A stretch of 64,000 nucleotides of DNA from Ruminococcus flavefaciens ND2009 (GCF_000621785.1 NZ_KK211346.1:719254-783253); one strand, 5' to 3'. Positions 8,026 through 16,625 are shown, numbered from the stretch's first letter. Numbers and translations: made by a program. The notes: generated from the sequence alone by a model not told the origin.

Positions 8026-9219
8026 TTACTCCATATCTATCATTATTTTCGCCCTATAATCCTTCTGTGCAGATGTCACAGTGTCAAGTGCCAGTCCATA
8101 GATGTCTGAAGCTCTGATCTCAAGCTCCGCAAAGCGCTCAGCTATATCCCCCAGCTGTGAGAGCTTTGCTATTGAGGAGCCGAAGGGTATCCGCGCAGAG
8201 CCCTTCGCTCTCGCAAGTACCTCTCTGCCCCGCTCATTGAAGGCGAGTATCCTTCCGTATGGCGGGAGCTGCTCCATATCAGCCTTTGTTATGCCTATAA
8301 GCAGTGCAAGCATAATGCGTCTTATCCTTGCCATGGTGTATCTTTTTGTCTTTACGGTGAACAGCAGCTCGTCCAGTGAGCCTGCCATTCTTGCGCCGTA
8401 TATCCTGTGCTCAAGTCCCTGTCCAACGTCGCATATCTGCCCTATCTCCTCAACAGAACAGGTGCGCAGCTTGTAGAGAATGACCCTTTCCAGTCTGCTG
8501 AGGGACGCGGTCTCGCCGTTTTTCACAGCGTTCTTTATCGCCGCTGCCCAGTCCTCGGTGGTGAAGGCGTCTATGCTCTCGCCGTTTTCTATCATCTCCC
8601 GGAGCATTGATGCGCTGGCAAAGCCGTCAGCGGCTTCCGTTCCGTCGTGAGCTGCCTTTTCACGCATCACCGTGAAGGGCTCCATGGCAGAGCCGCTTCT
8701 TTTCAGTGCCCTGAGATATTCCACCGCAAGGGTGTTGTTTGGCTCTGCTATGACAGCAGCCGCCTCGGGATCGTAGCCGTTTACCACGGAATTGAGCGCT
8801 CTCGGGTATGTATAGCCCTTTTCCATAATGCTTTTTATCTCATCGGCGTGAGTGAGTGCCGCAAGGTCAACAGTCTCCATGGCATTCCTGAGCTTTTCCG
8901 TGTCTCCGCATTCGCTGCCGAAGGAGAGCTCGTCCACAGCGCCCAGGCTGTCCAGGAGATGAACTGCTCCCGAAGCGAAATTCTCCGCAGAGGCAAGGCT
9001 GTACTGCACGGGCAGCTCGATGACAAGGTCCGCACCGGAGCGAACTGCCAGCCGCGCTCTTTCAAGCTTGTCCATTATTGCGGTGTCGCCGCGCTGGACG
9101 AAGTTTCCGCTCATGACCGCAACTATATGCGTAGCACCGTTCTCACGGGTCTTCCTTATATGGTAAAGATGCCCGTTATGAAAGGGATTGTACTCACAGA
9201 TAATACCGCTGACTTTCAT
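8026..9219 (-). CDS. tmcAL: tRNA(Met) cytidine acetate ligase TmcAL
   Basis: The 397-residue protein begins MKVSGIICEYNPFHNGHLYH, the nucleotidyltransferase HxGH start of the YlbM family, then AVMSGNFVQRGDTAI and LPVQYSLASAENFASGAV. In Bacillus this enzyme uses acetate and ATP to make N4-acetylcytidine at the wobble position of elongator tRNA-Met. Length is typical. It is the first gene of the minus-strand run to rsmI. It is divergent from ackA, which interconverts acetate and acetyl phosphate, so the two neighbours share acetate as a substrate; a regulatory link is only inference. Confidence 0.93.
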   Translation of the reverse strand: MKVSGIICEYNPFHNGHLYHIRKTRENGATHIVAVMSGNFVQRGDTAIMDKLERARLAVRSGADLVIELPVQYSLASAENFASGAVHLLDSLGAVDELSFGSECGDTEKLRNAMETVDLAALTHADEIKSIMEKGYTYPRALNSVVNGYDPEAAAVIAEPNNTLAVEYLRALKRSGSAMEPFTVMREKAAHDGTEAADGFASASMLREMIENGESIDAFTTEDWAAAIKNAVKNGETASLSRLERVILYKLRTCSVEEIGQICDVGQGLEHRIYGARMAGSLDELLFTVKTKRYTMARIRRIMLALLIGITKADMEQLPPYGRILAFNERGREVLARAKGSARIPFGSSIAKLSQLGDIAERFAELEIRASDIYGLALDTVTSAQKDYRAKIMIDME

Positions 9220-9391
9220 TTTACTACCTCTTTTCTCTTATTTCAATGATTTTCTGTAAATTTTTCTCAACTTTACATATTATTTGATGTTTTCAGGGCG
9301 GTTTTCGGCGTTTTGCAACAGTAAATCCGTGGTTTTCCGCTCATCCGACCCATAAAATTGCCATCGTCCGCTGTAAATTTAAAAAAAGGAC

Positions 9392-9419
9392 TTGCAATTT
9401 TTCAAAAATAGTATATAAT
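9392..9419 (+). promoter_or_regulatory. Promoter of ackA
   Basis: TTGCAA and TATAAT lie 16 bases apart, with the -10 box ending 38 bases before the ackA start. The region is AT-rich, and GAAAGGAAA serves as ribosome site. Confidence 0.65.
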
Positions 9420-9457
9420 AATATATGCAAAATAATTTTTGAAAGGAAATTACATAT

Positions 9458-10657
9458 ATGATCATCTTAGTTGTAAATGCAGGAAGCTCCTCACTGAAGT
9501 ATCAGCTCATCGACATGAGCGATGAGAGCGTTATCGCTAAGGGCAACTGCGACCGTATCGGTATCGACGGCCATATCAATCACAAGACTGCTGACGGCAG
9601 AGTTCTCGACCAGGACTGCTCATTCCCCACACATACAGAGGCTTTCATGAAGCTCGTTGAGTGCCTTACATCAGGCGATGCAAAGGTTATCGACAGCATG
9701 GACGCTATCTCTGCTGTAGGTCACAGAATAGTACAGGGCGCTGACGTATTCGACAAGTCAGTTCTCGTTACAGACGAGGTAATCGACAAGATCGACGAGC
9801 TCCGCGAGCTTGCTCCCGTACACAACCACGCACACGCACTGGCTCTGAGAGCCTGCAAGAGCGTTATCCCCGCAAACGTACCTCAGGTAGTTGTTTTCGA
9901 TACAGCCTTCCACCAGACAATGCCCCCCAAGGCATTCATGTTCGGTCTTCCCTATGATGATTATGAGAAGCTCCACGTAAGAAAGTACGGCTTCCACGGC
10001 ACATCACACCGTTTCGTATCCGCTGCTCTCGCAGAGGCTATGGGCAAGGACATCAAGGATCTCAAGATCGTTTCATGCCACCTCGGAAACGGTTCATCCA
10101 TCACAGCTGTTGACGCCGGCAAGTCTGTAGATACTTCAATGGGCTTCACTCCTCTTGACGGTGTTGTAATGGGTACAAGAACAGGTTCCGTAGATCCCTC
10201 TGCTGTAACCTTCGTTGCCGATAAGCACGGCTTCACACCTTCACAGATGAGCGAATATATGAACAAGAAGTCAGGCTTCCTCGGAGTATCAGGCGTAGGC
10301 TCCGACAACCGTGACATTCAGGAAGCTGCAAACAACGGAAACAAAAAGGCTCAGCTGGTTTCAGATATGCTGGCTTACGAGATCAAGAAGTACATCGGCT
10401 CCTATGCAGCTGCCATGAACGGTCTCGACGCTGTCCTCTTCACAGGCGGTATCGGCGAGAACTCATGGGAAGTAAGAGAGCAGGTTTGTGAGGATATGGA
10501 TTACTTCGGAATCAAGATCGACAAGGAGCTGAACCGCTCTATCAGAGGCAAGCTCACAAAGATCTCAACACCTGATTCAAAGATCGAGGTTTGGATCGTT
10601 CCCACAAATGAGGAGCTCCTCATCGCAAGAGATACTCTCGCTCTTATTTCCAAGTAA
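9458..10657 (+). CDS. ackA: Acetate kinase
   Basis: The 399-residue enzyme begins MIILVVNAGSSSLKYQL and shows HLGNGSS, GVVMGTRTGSVDP, and FTGGIGENS, all signature motifs of acetate kinase, which makes ATP and acetate from acetyl phosphate in fermentation. Full family length. Strong ribosome site AAAGGAAA. The codon choice is markedly biased (many CTC, GTA, AAG codons), fitting a highly expressed gene. It is monocistronic: a strong terminator follows at once, and no phosphotransacetylase gene is adjacent. Confidence 0.98.
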   Translation: MIILVVNAGSSSLKYQLIDMSDESVIAKGNCDRIGIDGHINHKTADGRVLDQDCSFPTHTEAFMKLVECLTSGDAKVIDSMDAISAVGHRIVQGADVFDKSVLVTDEVIDKIDELRELAPVHNHAHALALRACKSVIPANVPQVVVFDTAFHQTMPPKAFMFGLPYDDYEKLHVRKYGFHGTSHRFVSAALAEAMGKDIKDLKIVSCHLGNGSSITAVDAGKSVDTSMGFTPLDGVVMGTRTGSVDPSAVTFVADKHGFTPSQMSEYMNKKSGFLGVSGVGSDNRDIQEAANNGNKKAQLVSDMLAYEIKKYIGSYAAAMNGLDAVLFTGGIGENSWEVREQVCEDMDYFGIKIDKELNRSIRGKLTKISTPDSKIEVWIVPTNEELLIARDTLALISK

Positions 10658-10712
10658 TTATAGCATATATAACGGAATAAAGCAACTCTTTTGCAGCGAA
10701 ATAAATAAACAC

Positions 10713-10750
10713 AGCCCCGAAGCGTCAAACGCTTCGGGGCTTTATTTTTT
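10713..10750 (+). terminator. Terminator of ackA
   Basis: A perfect 12-bp stem (AGCCCCGAAGCG with its complement) around a TCAAA loop is followed by TTATTTTTTT. It lies 55 bases after ackA and just before the end of the opposing DUF3737-like gene. Confidence 0.93.
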
Positions 10751-11592
10751 TACTGAGCGCCGAGTATTATCTTCGTTCTGGATACGTCGACCTGCTTTTC
10801 GTCCATGATGGTCTCCCCAATGGAGTCAGCCTTTATCACGCCGCCCGAAGGGTTCATGATACTGTCGATTCTGCCTCTTATATCCGCATTTACTGTGGAA
10901 TACTCAAAGGCGAGAGTGGTGTTGGGAAGCTTGCAGTTCCTCAGCACAAGGTTCTCCGTATAGCACATTCCCTGGAGGCTCTCCACAGTGCAGTTCACAA
11001 GGGTGATGTTGCGGGAATTCCAGCAGAAATACTTTCCTGTGATGACAGAATCGTATATGATGACGTTTTCGCTGTTCCAGAAAGCATCTCTGCCTGTGAT
11101 AACGGAATTCTTAACAGTCACGTTCCTTACACCGTCAAAGGAGTAGCCGCCCGTGAGATTCAGACCGTTGACCTCCATACCGTCGCAGTCCATGGCAAAA
11201 TAATCACCGTTTGCAGTAATGTTGTTCAGACGGATATTCGCGCACTTCCACAGTGTCTCGGGTCCGTCGGGAAAGCTTACATTGTTAAGACTTATGTAAC
11301 TTGAATGGCGGAAGCACTTAGGTGCCTCAATAACAGTATCGTCTACCTTTATCTCGGAAACATACCATATTCCTGCACGTCCGTGGACGTCTATCCTGCA
11401 GTTCTTCATCCTGATGTTTTCACTGTACCATATGGGGTACTTCCACCCGAATGTACAGTCGGAAAGGTCGATAAATCTGCTGTGTTTGAGCGGCGACTCT
11501 CCGTCATCGAAAAGCGAACCGCAAATTCTGAGTTCGTTGCACTGAAACAGAGCCCTTTCCCCCGTAAAGTGCTCGTTGTGTATTTCCTTCAT
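10750..11592 (-). CDS. DUF3737-like right-handed beta-helix protein
   Basis: The 280-residue product from ATG 11592 (GAGGAG 7 bases upstream; the longer frame to 11781 has no ribosome site) begins MKEIHNEHFTGERALFQC. It consists of repeating strands of the type NVTVKNSVITGRDAFW and NITLVNCTVESLQGM, with about 20-residue spacing, which should form a parallel beta-helix. There is no signal peptide. This matches the DUF3737 family, whose function is unknown, although such folds often bind or modify carbohydrates. Two promoter-like blocks lie upstream. It converges on ackA. Confidence 0.8.
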   Translation of the reverse strand: MKEIHNEHFTGERALFQCNELRICGSLFDDGESPLKHSRFIDLSDCTFGWKYPIWYSENIRMKNCRIDVHGRAGIWYVSEIKVDDTVIEAPKCFRHSSYISLNNVSFPDGPETLWKCANIRLNNITANGDYFAMDCDGMEVNGLNLTGGYSFDGVRNVTVKNSVITGRDAFWNSENVIIYDSVITGKYFCWNSRNITLVNCTVESLQGMCYTENLVLRNCKLPNTTLAFEYSTVNADIRGRIDSIMNPSGGVIKADSIGETIMDEKQVDVSRTKIILGAQ

Positions 11593-11622
11593 AATCTCAC
11601 TCCTCATAGTAGAATATCTATT

Positions 11623-11651
11623 ATTATAACATAAAAGCACTATAATAGCAA
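11623..11651 (-). promoter_or_regulatory. Proximal promoter of the DUF3737-like gene
   Basis: On the minus strand TTGCTA and TATAAT are 17 bases apart, about 30 bases from the gene start. The -35 box is the beginning of a sequence block that recurs 94 bases further upstream. Confidence 0.65.
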
Positions 11652-11768
11652 GGGACGCGGAGAAAAAGTTCCCGTGCGACGTATTATAACGCGAAAAAGG
11701 GGGCGCAGGCTCTGCGCTTATAACATACAATAACCAAAATAGCAAGAAACGCGGAGAAAAAGTTGCCC
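11646..11768 (-). repeat. Duplicated promoter-like block upstream of the DUF3737-like gene
   Basis: A block of the form TAGCAAGRRACGCGGAG followed by AAAAAGTT occurs at 11646-11670 and again at 11740-11764. Each copy is preceded by a TTATAACATA-like stretch. Read on the minus strand the second copy gives TTGCTA, 17 bases, TATAAG (11717-11745), a second possible promoter. A hairpin of GCGCAG/CTGCGC (11703-11717) lies between. It may be a local duplication or part of a dispersed repeat. Confidence 0.6.
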
Positions 11769-11819
11769 TGAGACAAAACACCGGGCAAAAAGCAGCAGCT
11801 ACTTCCTGCTGTGCAACAC

Positions 11820-11848
11820 TTTACATTTACTCACCGTATGTGTATAAT
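11820..11848 (+). promoter_or_regulatory. Promoter of the sigma/anti-sigma operon
   Basis: TTTACA and a perfect TATAAT are 17 bases apart, with the -10 box ending 42 bases before the sigma factor start. It looks like a housekeeping promoter rather than an ECF autoregulated one. Confidence 0.7.
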
Positions 11849-11890
11849 GAAGACATATATATGTATCTTCCGACAAGGGGGGGTGGGATT

Positions 11891-12451
11891 ATGAACGAGA
11901 ATGACATAAAGAGAATGATGAAAGAGTCGCCCGAGGAGGGCTTCAGGGCACTGTTTGACGAATACTGGAGCTATGCCTATACTATAGTTTACAGTATTCT
12001 CCGCGGAATAGGGAGCCGAAACGATGTTGAGGACTGCACCGCGGAGGTGCTAAGCGATGTTATGATGAAGTATGATGTGCTCCGTGACACCTCGCTGAAA
12101 GCATATATCGGCACCTCGGCAAAGCGGCGCGCCATTGACTTCCGCCGCTCCATGGACCTGCATACCTCGCGGAATATCCCGCTCGAAGCCGAAACAGAAT
12201 ACACTCTCGCCTCGGGAGACGATATTGAGGCGGACGCAGAGAGCTCCGATATATCGGCTATACTCCTCCGCAAGATAGAGGAGCTGGGCGAGCCCGACTC
12301 CTCCATAATCATACAGAAGTACTTCTATGACAGAAGCTCAGCCGAGACCGCGCGTATCCTCGGCATGAACCCCATAACGGTAAGAAGCAGGCTCCGAAGG
12401 GCACTGAAAAAGCTGAAAACCATTCTTACCGATATGGACATCACTCTTTGA
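11891..12451 (+). CDS. ECF-type RNA polymerase sigma factor
   Basis: From ATG 11891, behind an AAGGGGGGGTGGG ribosome site, comes a 186-residue protein. Region 2 is at about 14-85 (GFRALFDEYWSYAYTIVY and DVEDCTAEVLSDV, then AKRRAIDFRR) and region 4 at about 130-180 (PDSSIIIQKYFYDR, AETARILGMNPITVRSRL). It lacks regions 1.1 and 3, as in extracytoplasmic-function sigma factors. The longer frame from 11840 starts inside the -10 region and is rejected. The next gene, 16 bases on, encodes a one-pass membrane protein that is probably its anti-sigma factor or sensor. Confidence 0.9.
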   Translation: MNENDIKRMMKESPEEGFRALFDEYWSYAYTIVYSILRGIGSRNDVEDCTAEVLSDVMMKYDVLRDTSLKAYIGTSAKRRAIDFRRSMDLHTSRNIPLEAETEYTLASGDDIEADAESSDISAILLRKIEELGEPDSSIIIQKYFYDRSSAETARILGMNPITVRSRLRRALKKLKTILTDMDITL

Positions 12452-12467
12452 AGACAGGAGGGATATT

Positions 12468-14093
12468 ATGAAAAGGAATATAAGCGATATACTGCACAAT
12501 GCAGACGATAAGACCGTCCGCCGCATTGCTGAGAGCTACACTGCCGCAGACAAAAAGACCTCCCAGCGTATCTACCGCAAGGCGCTGAGCCGTATGGGTA
12601 TGGCTGACGATGAGGAGGTAATGGGCATCGATGTGGTGCGACGCTCCCCTGTCCTGCACAGGGTATTTCTTGCAGCAGCCTGCATTATGGTGATATGCGG
12701 CGCAGTATTGGGCATTATGAAGATGAAGGCTCCCGACCGCAAGCCTGTTGATGACACTCCCGTTATCATGGTGACAGCCACATCAGTGGTCTCTGACAAC
12801 ATCGAAGACAGCACCGCCGATACTACACATACCGTCGCTGTGGTAACTGATGAAGCTGCCGCCGAAACTACCGATAACTCAGATCATCAGCCTGTTACAA
12901 GCGGCAAAACCGCTGTGAGCACGGACAATAGCGAAAATGCTGTCCCTGAGACTACCCGCCCTGCCGCAGGTACAACAGCACGAAGAAGCACCGACAGAGC
13001 AGCCTCAAAAACTACTGCCAAGACCGCAGCGAAAACGACTGACAAAACAGGCACAAAAACTACGACTACGGCGGCTGCAACCACAACTCAGGTAAAACCT
13101 ATGTCAAAAAATCTCACACTGAAGGACGTTATTGAGCTCTCAAAGAAAAAAGACGCTCTCACATGGTCCGATTTTACCGGATATATCTATCAGGATATAG
13201 GCTCAGGTCTTTATATCTGGGAGTTCAGGATCAATGAGGGCAGCGGATATACCCTCTGGGTTGGCGGAGTGCCGCCTGAGAAACCGCTATATATCAAGCT
13301 TTTCCGCGGTATCAATAAAAAGGAGTATCCTGCCATGGAAGGCATAGATACCAAGAACGGCATAGATATAAGATATGACGATGTTCAGAGCTTTATAAAT
13401 GAGACTCAGCCCGAGAGAGAATACGAGGGTATCATTTACCTTGAAGATGTCCTGAAGCTTGCTAAAAAGGGCTCGGCTCTGAGAATAGGCGACTTCCGTG
13501 AGTTCAGCAACTACTACAATTATTTCGATCCCACACTGAACATGAAGTTTATCGTCATCGACAGAAGCAACTGGTATCTGACTGTAAAAAAGTCCGCAAG
13601 CTCCGATGCACTTGCCGTCTGCACACTGTCAGACCAAACAGGCGGACACAGCATAGATATGACAAGGAATTCCTATGAAGATGTTCTCGAAGCTGTAAAC
13701 GAATGGACTTTCAAAGAGGCTATCCTCAGCGCTCCCGTTGCAGGCTCGCTGACTATGGACGATGTGATACGTCTTCACAATGAAAAAGGACAGCAGCTGA
13801 GTGCCGAGGACTTTGCTCCTTATACCTATGAAGATTACTCTTTTAACGGCGACCTTATCATAAAGTTCAGGGTAACAGACGGCGAAAACTGGAAGCTTCC
13901 GAAAAACGAAGAAGTATATCTTACGCTGCTGCTTGGCTACGGCAGACCACTGATATCGGCTACTCTCCATAATGCCGATCTCTCAAAGTGCACCGATATG
14001 GTCAATCCCCTGCCTTACAGCGGCGACGGAACCGCTACGCAGTTTGATCTGGAAAAGACACTTAACTCAAAAAAACCATGGTTCTGTGAATAA
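12468..14093 (+). CDS. One-pass membrane protein with Thr-rich stalk and three ~105-residue extracellular repeats (probable anti-sigma factor)
   Basis: The 541-residue protein has a cytoplasmic part of about 63 residues, a single membrane helix near 65-87 (FLAAACIMVICGAVLGI), a Thr/Ala-rich stalk at about 100-210, and then three copies of one domain starting near residues 215, 320 and 425. Each begins with a similar phrase (LTLKDVIELSKKKDAL, IYLEDVLKLAKKGSAL, LTMDDVIRLHNEKGQQL) followed by an F-x-x-Y/F segment. The order after an ECF sigma gene, with a strong GGAGGG site and 16-base gap, points to an anti-sigma factor sensing something outside the cell. No known zinc anti-sigma motif is visible. 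The repeat domain was not recognised. Confidence 0.75.
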   Translation: MKRNISDILHNADDKTVRRIAESYTAADKKTSQRIYRKALSRMGMADDEEVMGIDVVRRSPVLHRVFLAAACIMVICGAVLGIMKMKAPDRKPVDDTPVIMVTATSVVSDNIEDSTADTTHTVAVVTDEAAAETTDNSDHQPVTSGKTAVSTDNSENAVPETTRPAAGTTARRSTDRAASKTTAKTAAKTTDKTGTKTTTTAAATTTQVKPMSKNLTLKDVIELSKKKDALTWSDFTGYIYQDIGSGLYIWEFRINEGSGYTLWVGGVPPEKPLYIKLFRGINKKEYPAMEGIDTKNGIDIRYDDVQSFINETQPEREYEGIIYLEDVLKLAKKGSALRIGDFREFSNYYNYFDPTLNMKFIVIDRSNWYLTVKKSASSDALAVCTLSDQTGGHSIDMTRNSYEDVLEAVNEWTFKEAILSAPVAGSLTMDDVIRLHNEKGQQLSAEDFAPYTYEDYSFNGDLIIKFRVTDGENWKLPKNEEVYLTLLLGYGRPLISATLHNADLSKCTDMVNPLPYSGDGTATQFDLEKTLNSKKPWFCE

Positions 14094-14133
14094 TAAAAAG
14101 CTCCGCGAAGACAAATACCCATATATAAGTTTT

Positions 14134-14163
14134 GCCCCTAAGCGTTTCAAAGCGCTTAGGGGC
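14134..14163. terminator. Hairpin between the convergent anti-sigma and AraC genes
   Basis: An 11-bp stem GCCCCTAAGCG with its exact complement surrounds an 8-base loop. T-runs are short on both sides. It lies between convergent genes, and it shares flanking bases (CCATATATAAGTTTT) with hairpins at 34335 and 40206. Confidence 0.65.
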
Positions 14164-14215
14164 ATTGAATTTTATACGGCTGCTAAGATAAATCGGAATT
14201 TATCGGAGCTTTTGC

Positions 14216-15019
14216 TTATATTGCTTCCCGTTCCTGATATTCCCTGCGGAATTCGGTGGGAGTCATGCCCAGTCCGTTCTTGAACTGTCTGTTGAAGTAG
14301 GAGGCATTGGGATAGCCAACCAGCTCCGCCACCTTGTTTATGGAATACTCCGACTTTTTCAGGAGCTCAGTCGCCTTGTCCAGACGGCTGGTGATTATAT
14401 CCTTGGATATACTTATACCGAAGGTCTCGGTGTAGAGATGCTGGAGCCTTGAACGGCTCAGGGATACGTCCGCTGCCATTTCGTCTACGGTCCAGGTCTT
14501 TGATGGCCAGCGGTAAATGCTCTCGCGGAGCCACATGAGCTTCTCTATGTAAAGTCCCTCATGTACCGCGCTTATCTTTTTCATGCTGAGAACGCTCTCG
14601 TTGACTTTGCTGAGAAGCAGGCGGAAATACAGATCCACAGACTCAAGCCTGTTCTTGTTGGCTGAGTAATACTCCAGACACATACTGCGCAGAAGCGATG
14701 TTATGCCTGTGAGCTCGGCTGCGGGTATTACCCTGTTGAGCGGTATTTTCATGTCAGTTATACGCTTTATATCCTCATCATCGGGAGTAAAGAAAACGCT
14801 GTCCTCGCTGAAATCGTCCGCATCGCAGCGATAGCTGAAGGGCTGCTCGGGAGTCAGCAGGATAAAGGAGTTATCGGGCGATGGTATCTCCCTGCCGCCG
14901 ATAGTGAAAACTGCCCTTGCCTTCAGTGCAAGGAACACCCATACTCCTGCGCCCAAAGGACGCTCCACCACAAAATTTCTGGCTCTTTCATGATCGAGGG
15001 TTATGCTTTCTATCCTCAT
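14216..15019 (-). CDS. AraC-family transcriptional regulator
   Basis: The 267-residue protein has an N-terminal sensing half (about 1-160, starting MRIESITLDHERARNFVVER) and a C-terminal pair of helix-turn-helix motifs: WTVDEMAADVSLSRSRLQHL and YSINKVAELVGYPNASYF, then FNRQFKNGLGMTPTEFRREY, the classic AraC end. The N-terminal half resembles cupin-type sugar sensors. It is divergent from the pyridoxamine kinase gene, with 266 bases between. The nearest carbohydrate operon begins 2.5 kb away, so its target cannot be told. Confidence 0.9.
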   Translation of the reverse strand: MRIESITLDHERARNFVVERPLGAGVWVFLALKARAVFTIGGREIPSPDNSFILLTPEQPFSYRCDADDFSEDSVFFTPDDEDIKRITDMKIPLNRVIPAAELTGITSLLRSMCLEYYSANKNRLESVDLYFRLLLSKVNESVLSMKKISAVHEGLYIEKLMWLRESIYRWPSKTWTVDEMAADVSLSRSRLQHLYTETFGISISKDIITSRLDKATELLKKSEYSINKVAELVGYPNASYFNRQFKNGLGMTPTEFRREYQEREAI

Positions 15020-15219
15020 AAACCATTCCCCTTTTTAACTGTTTTTGCTTGGCGATAAACAGTTTACCGCCAAATAAATTCTAACATATGAGGGGAAACG
15101 GTGTCAAACCTGCAATGGTACTATCATGTCATTTAGAACAATATTATGACATATTTCTTCGCAGAATGGTTCTTTGGTACAGTATATACAGCATGATATT
15201 ATCAGTATACCGAAGCATA

Positions 15220-15248
15220 TTGACAAAGGAACGGCTTTGTTGTATAAT
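15220..15248 (+). promoter_or_regulatory. Consensus promoter of the pyridoxamine kinase gene
   Basis: Perfect TTGACA and perfect TATAAT are separated by 17 bases, 37 bases before the start codon. This is a textbook sigma-A promoter. Confidence 0.85.
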
Positions 15249-15285
15249 CATAAATTGATAACGTTATTTTGAAAGAAAGATGATA

Positions 15286-16131
15286 ATGAAGAAGATAGTA
15301 TCCATACAGGACATCTCATGCTTCGGAAAGTGCTCCCTGACCGTTGCTCTGCCGATCATTTCGGCAATGGGCATAGAGACCGCAGTCATTCCCACGGCTG
15401 TACTTTCCACACATACGGGCGAAGGCTTCAGCGGCTACACCTTCCGCGACCTTACCAGCGACATTCCCGCCATCGCCTCACACTGGAAGACTATGGACCT
15501 GCGCTTTGATGCGCTGTATACAGGCTACCTGGGCTCTATGGAACAGGTGGACATAGTCTCCGACTTTTTTGATGATTTCGGAACTGATGACAATTATATA
15601 ATAGTAGACCCCGTTCTCGGAGACGCCGGAAAGCTCTATGCAGGCTTTACCGACGAGTTCGTTGAGAAGATGAAGAAGCTCTGTGCAAGGGCTGACTTCA
15701 TTATCCCCAACATGACCGAGACCGCCTTCCTCCTGGGTATCCCATACACCGAGGACTACGATGAGAACTATGTCAGGGAGGCTCTCCGAAGACTCGCCGG
15801 ACTGGGCTGCAAAACTCCTGTGATAACGGGTGTCCACTACGATGACAAGCTCCAGGGAGCAGCTGCCTATGACAGCGAGAACGACAGGTTCTATTTCTCC
15901 TTCGGGAAAAACGTGAATTCACGTTTTCACGGCACGGGCGACATTTTCTCCAGCGTTTTCTCAGGCGCCTGCGCGCTGGGAATGGACGTACAGCAATGCC
16001 TTGATATATCTGTTAAGTTCACTCTTGACTGTATCGAAGCCACTATCCCCCACATGGAGGAAACATGGTACGGAAGCTGCTTCGAGCTCTGCCTGGGCAA
16101 GCTCATCGGCTATGTAAAGGAGCAGAAATGA
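15286..16131 (+). CDS. Pyridoxamine kinase (PdxY/PdxK-like, PfkB superfamily)
   Basis: The 281-residue protein starts MKKIVSIQDISCFGKCS and contains TAVLSTHTG, DPVLGDAGKLY, PNMTETAFLLG and FHGTGDIFSSVFSGA, the catalytic GTGD motif of PfkB kinases. The order matches pyridoxal/pyridoxamine kinases that feed the B6 salvage pathway. An ATG six bases earlier (15280) sits too close to the GAAAGAAAG ribosome site, so 15286 is preferred. The stop overlaps the next start (ATGA), indicating translational coupling with the 131-residue gene. Confidence 0.9.
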   Translation: MKKIVSIQDISCFGKCSLTVALPIISAMGIETAVIPTAVLSTHTGEGFSGYTFRDLTSDIPAIASHWKTMDLRFDALYTGYLGSMEQVDIVSDFFDDFGTDDNYIIVDPVLGDAGKLYAGFTDEFVEKMKKLCARADFIIPNMTETAFLLGIPYTEDYDENYVREALRRLAGLGCKTPVITGVHYDDKLQGAAAYDSENDRFYFSFGKNVNSRFHGTGDIFSSVFSGACALGMDVQQCLDISVKFTLDCIEATIPHMEETWYGSCFELCLGKLIGYVKEQK

Positions 16132-16523
16132 CAGATATTATCAGAAAGACCGCTGTCTTTATAAGAGCTAATGCGGAATCAGCTCGGGGACAGAGAGCTG
16201 CCGCCGCTCTTGCGGATATGATAGACGGAAAGATCACGGCAGATGAAGGGCTTGCCGCCCTTTCGGAATGTCTTGGCTGTGAGCTGCAAATAAAGAGCAC
16301 TGTTCCCAACGAAGCGACTGCTTTCGTTGTATTCTCCGCAAGAGAGATCCGAAGCGCCTTCGACAATGGAGATGCAGCGCTTGCCTCTGATATTGCCGAT
16401 ATACTACAGGCTCTGCCCGAAAACCGGTATCTCAGCGACAAAAAAGCTGTTTCAGCTTTCAATAAGACCTATATCCGCAAATTCAATAAAAAGCATATCC
16501 CTCAGTTACCTGAGATAGTTTAA
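16128..16523 (+). CDS. Hypothetical 131-residue protein coupled to pyridoxamine kinase
   Basis: The ATG at 16128 overlaps the TGA of the kinase gene and has AAGGAG 5 bases upstream. The product, MTDIIRKTAVFIRANAESAR onward, is mostly helical and soluble, with an Ala-rich N-terminal half and a basic C-terminus (FNKTYIRKFNKKHIPQ). It was not recognised. A small N-terminal helical bundle is likely. The overlap suggests a role with the kinase, but no motif confirms it. A terminator begins at its stop codon. Confidence 0.75.
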   Translation: MTDIIRKTAVFIRANAESARGQRAAAALADMIDGKITADEGLAALSECLGCELQIKSTVPNEATAFVVFSAREIRSAFDNGDAALASDIADILQALPENRYLSDKKAVSAFNKTYIRKFNKKHIPQLPEIV

Positions 16524-16551
16524 GGAGCAGTTCGGACTGCTCCTTTTTTAT
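16522..16551 (+). terminator. Terminator of the pyridoxamine kinase operon
   Basis: A 10-bp stem AAGGAGCAGT/ACTGCTCCTT with a TCGG tetraloop runs directly into a T-tract. Its first bases overlap the TAA stop codon of the 131-residue gene. Confidence 0.93.
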
Positions 16552-16625
16552 GCCATGATTTTCCTGTGATTACCCGAGCTGACACGGGCAATAATATCCT
16601 CGTAATACCTTACGGAGGGATAGTA

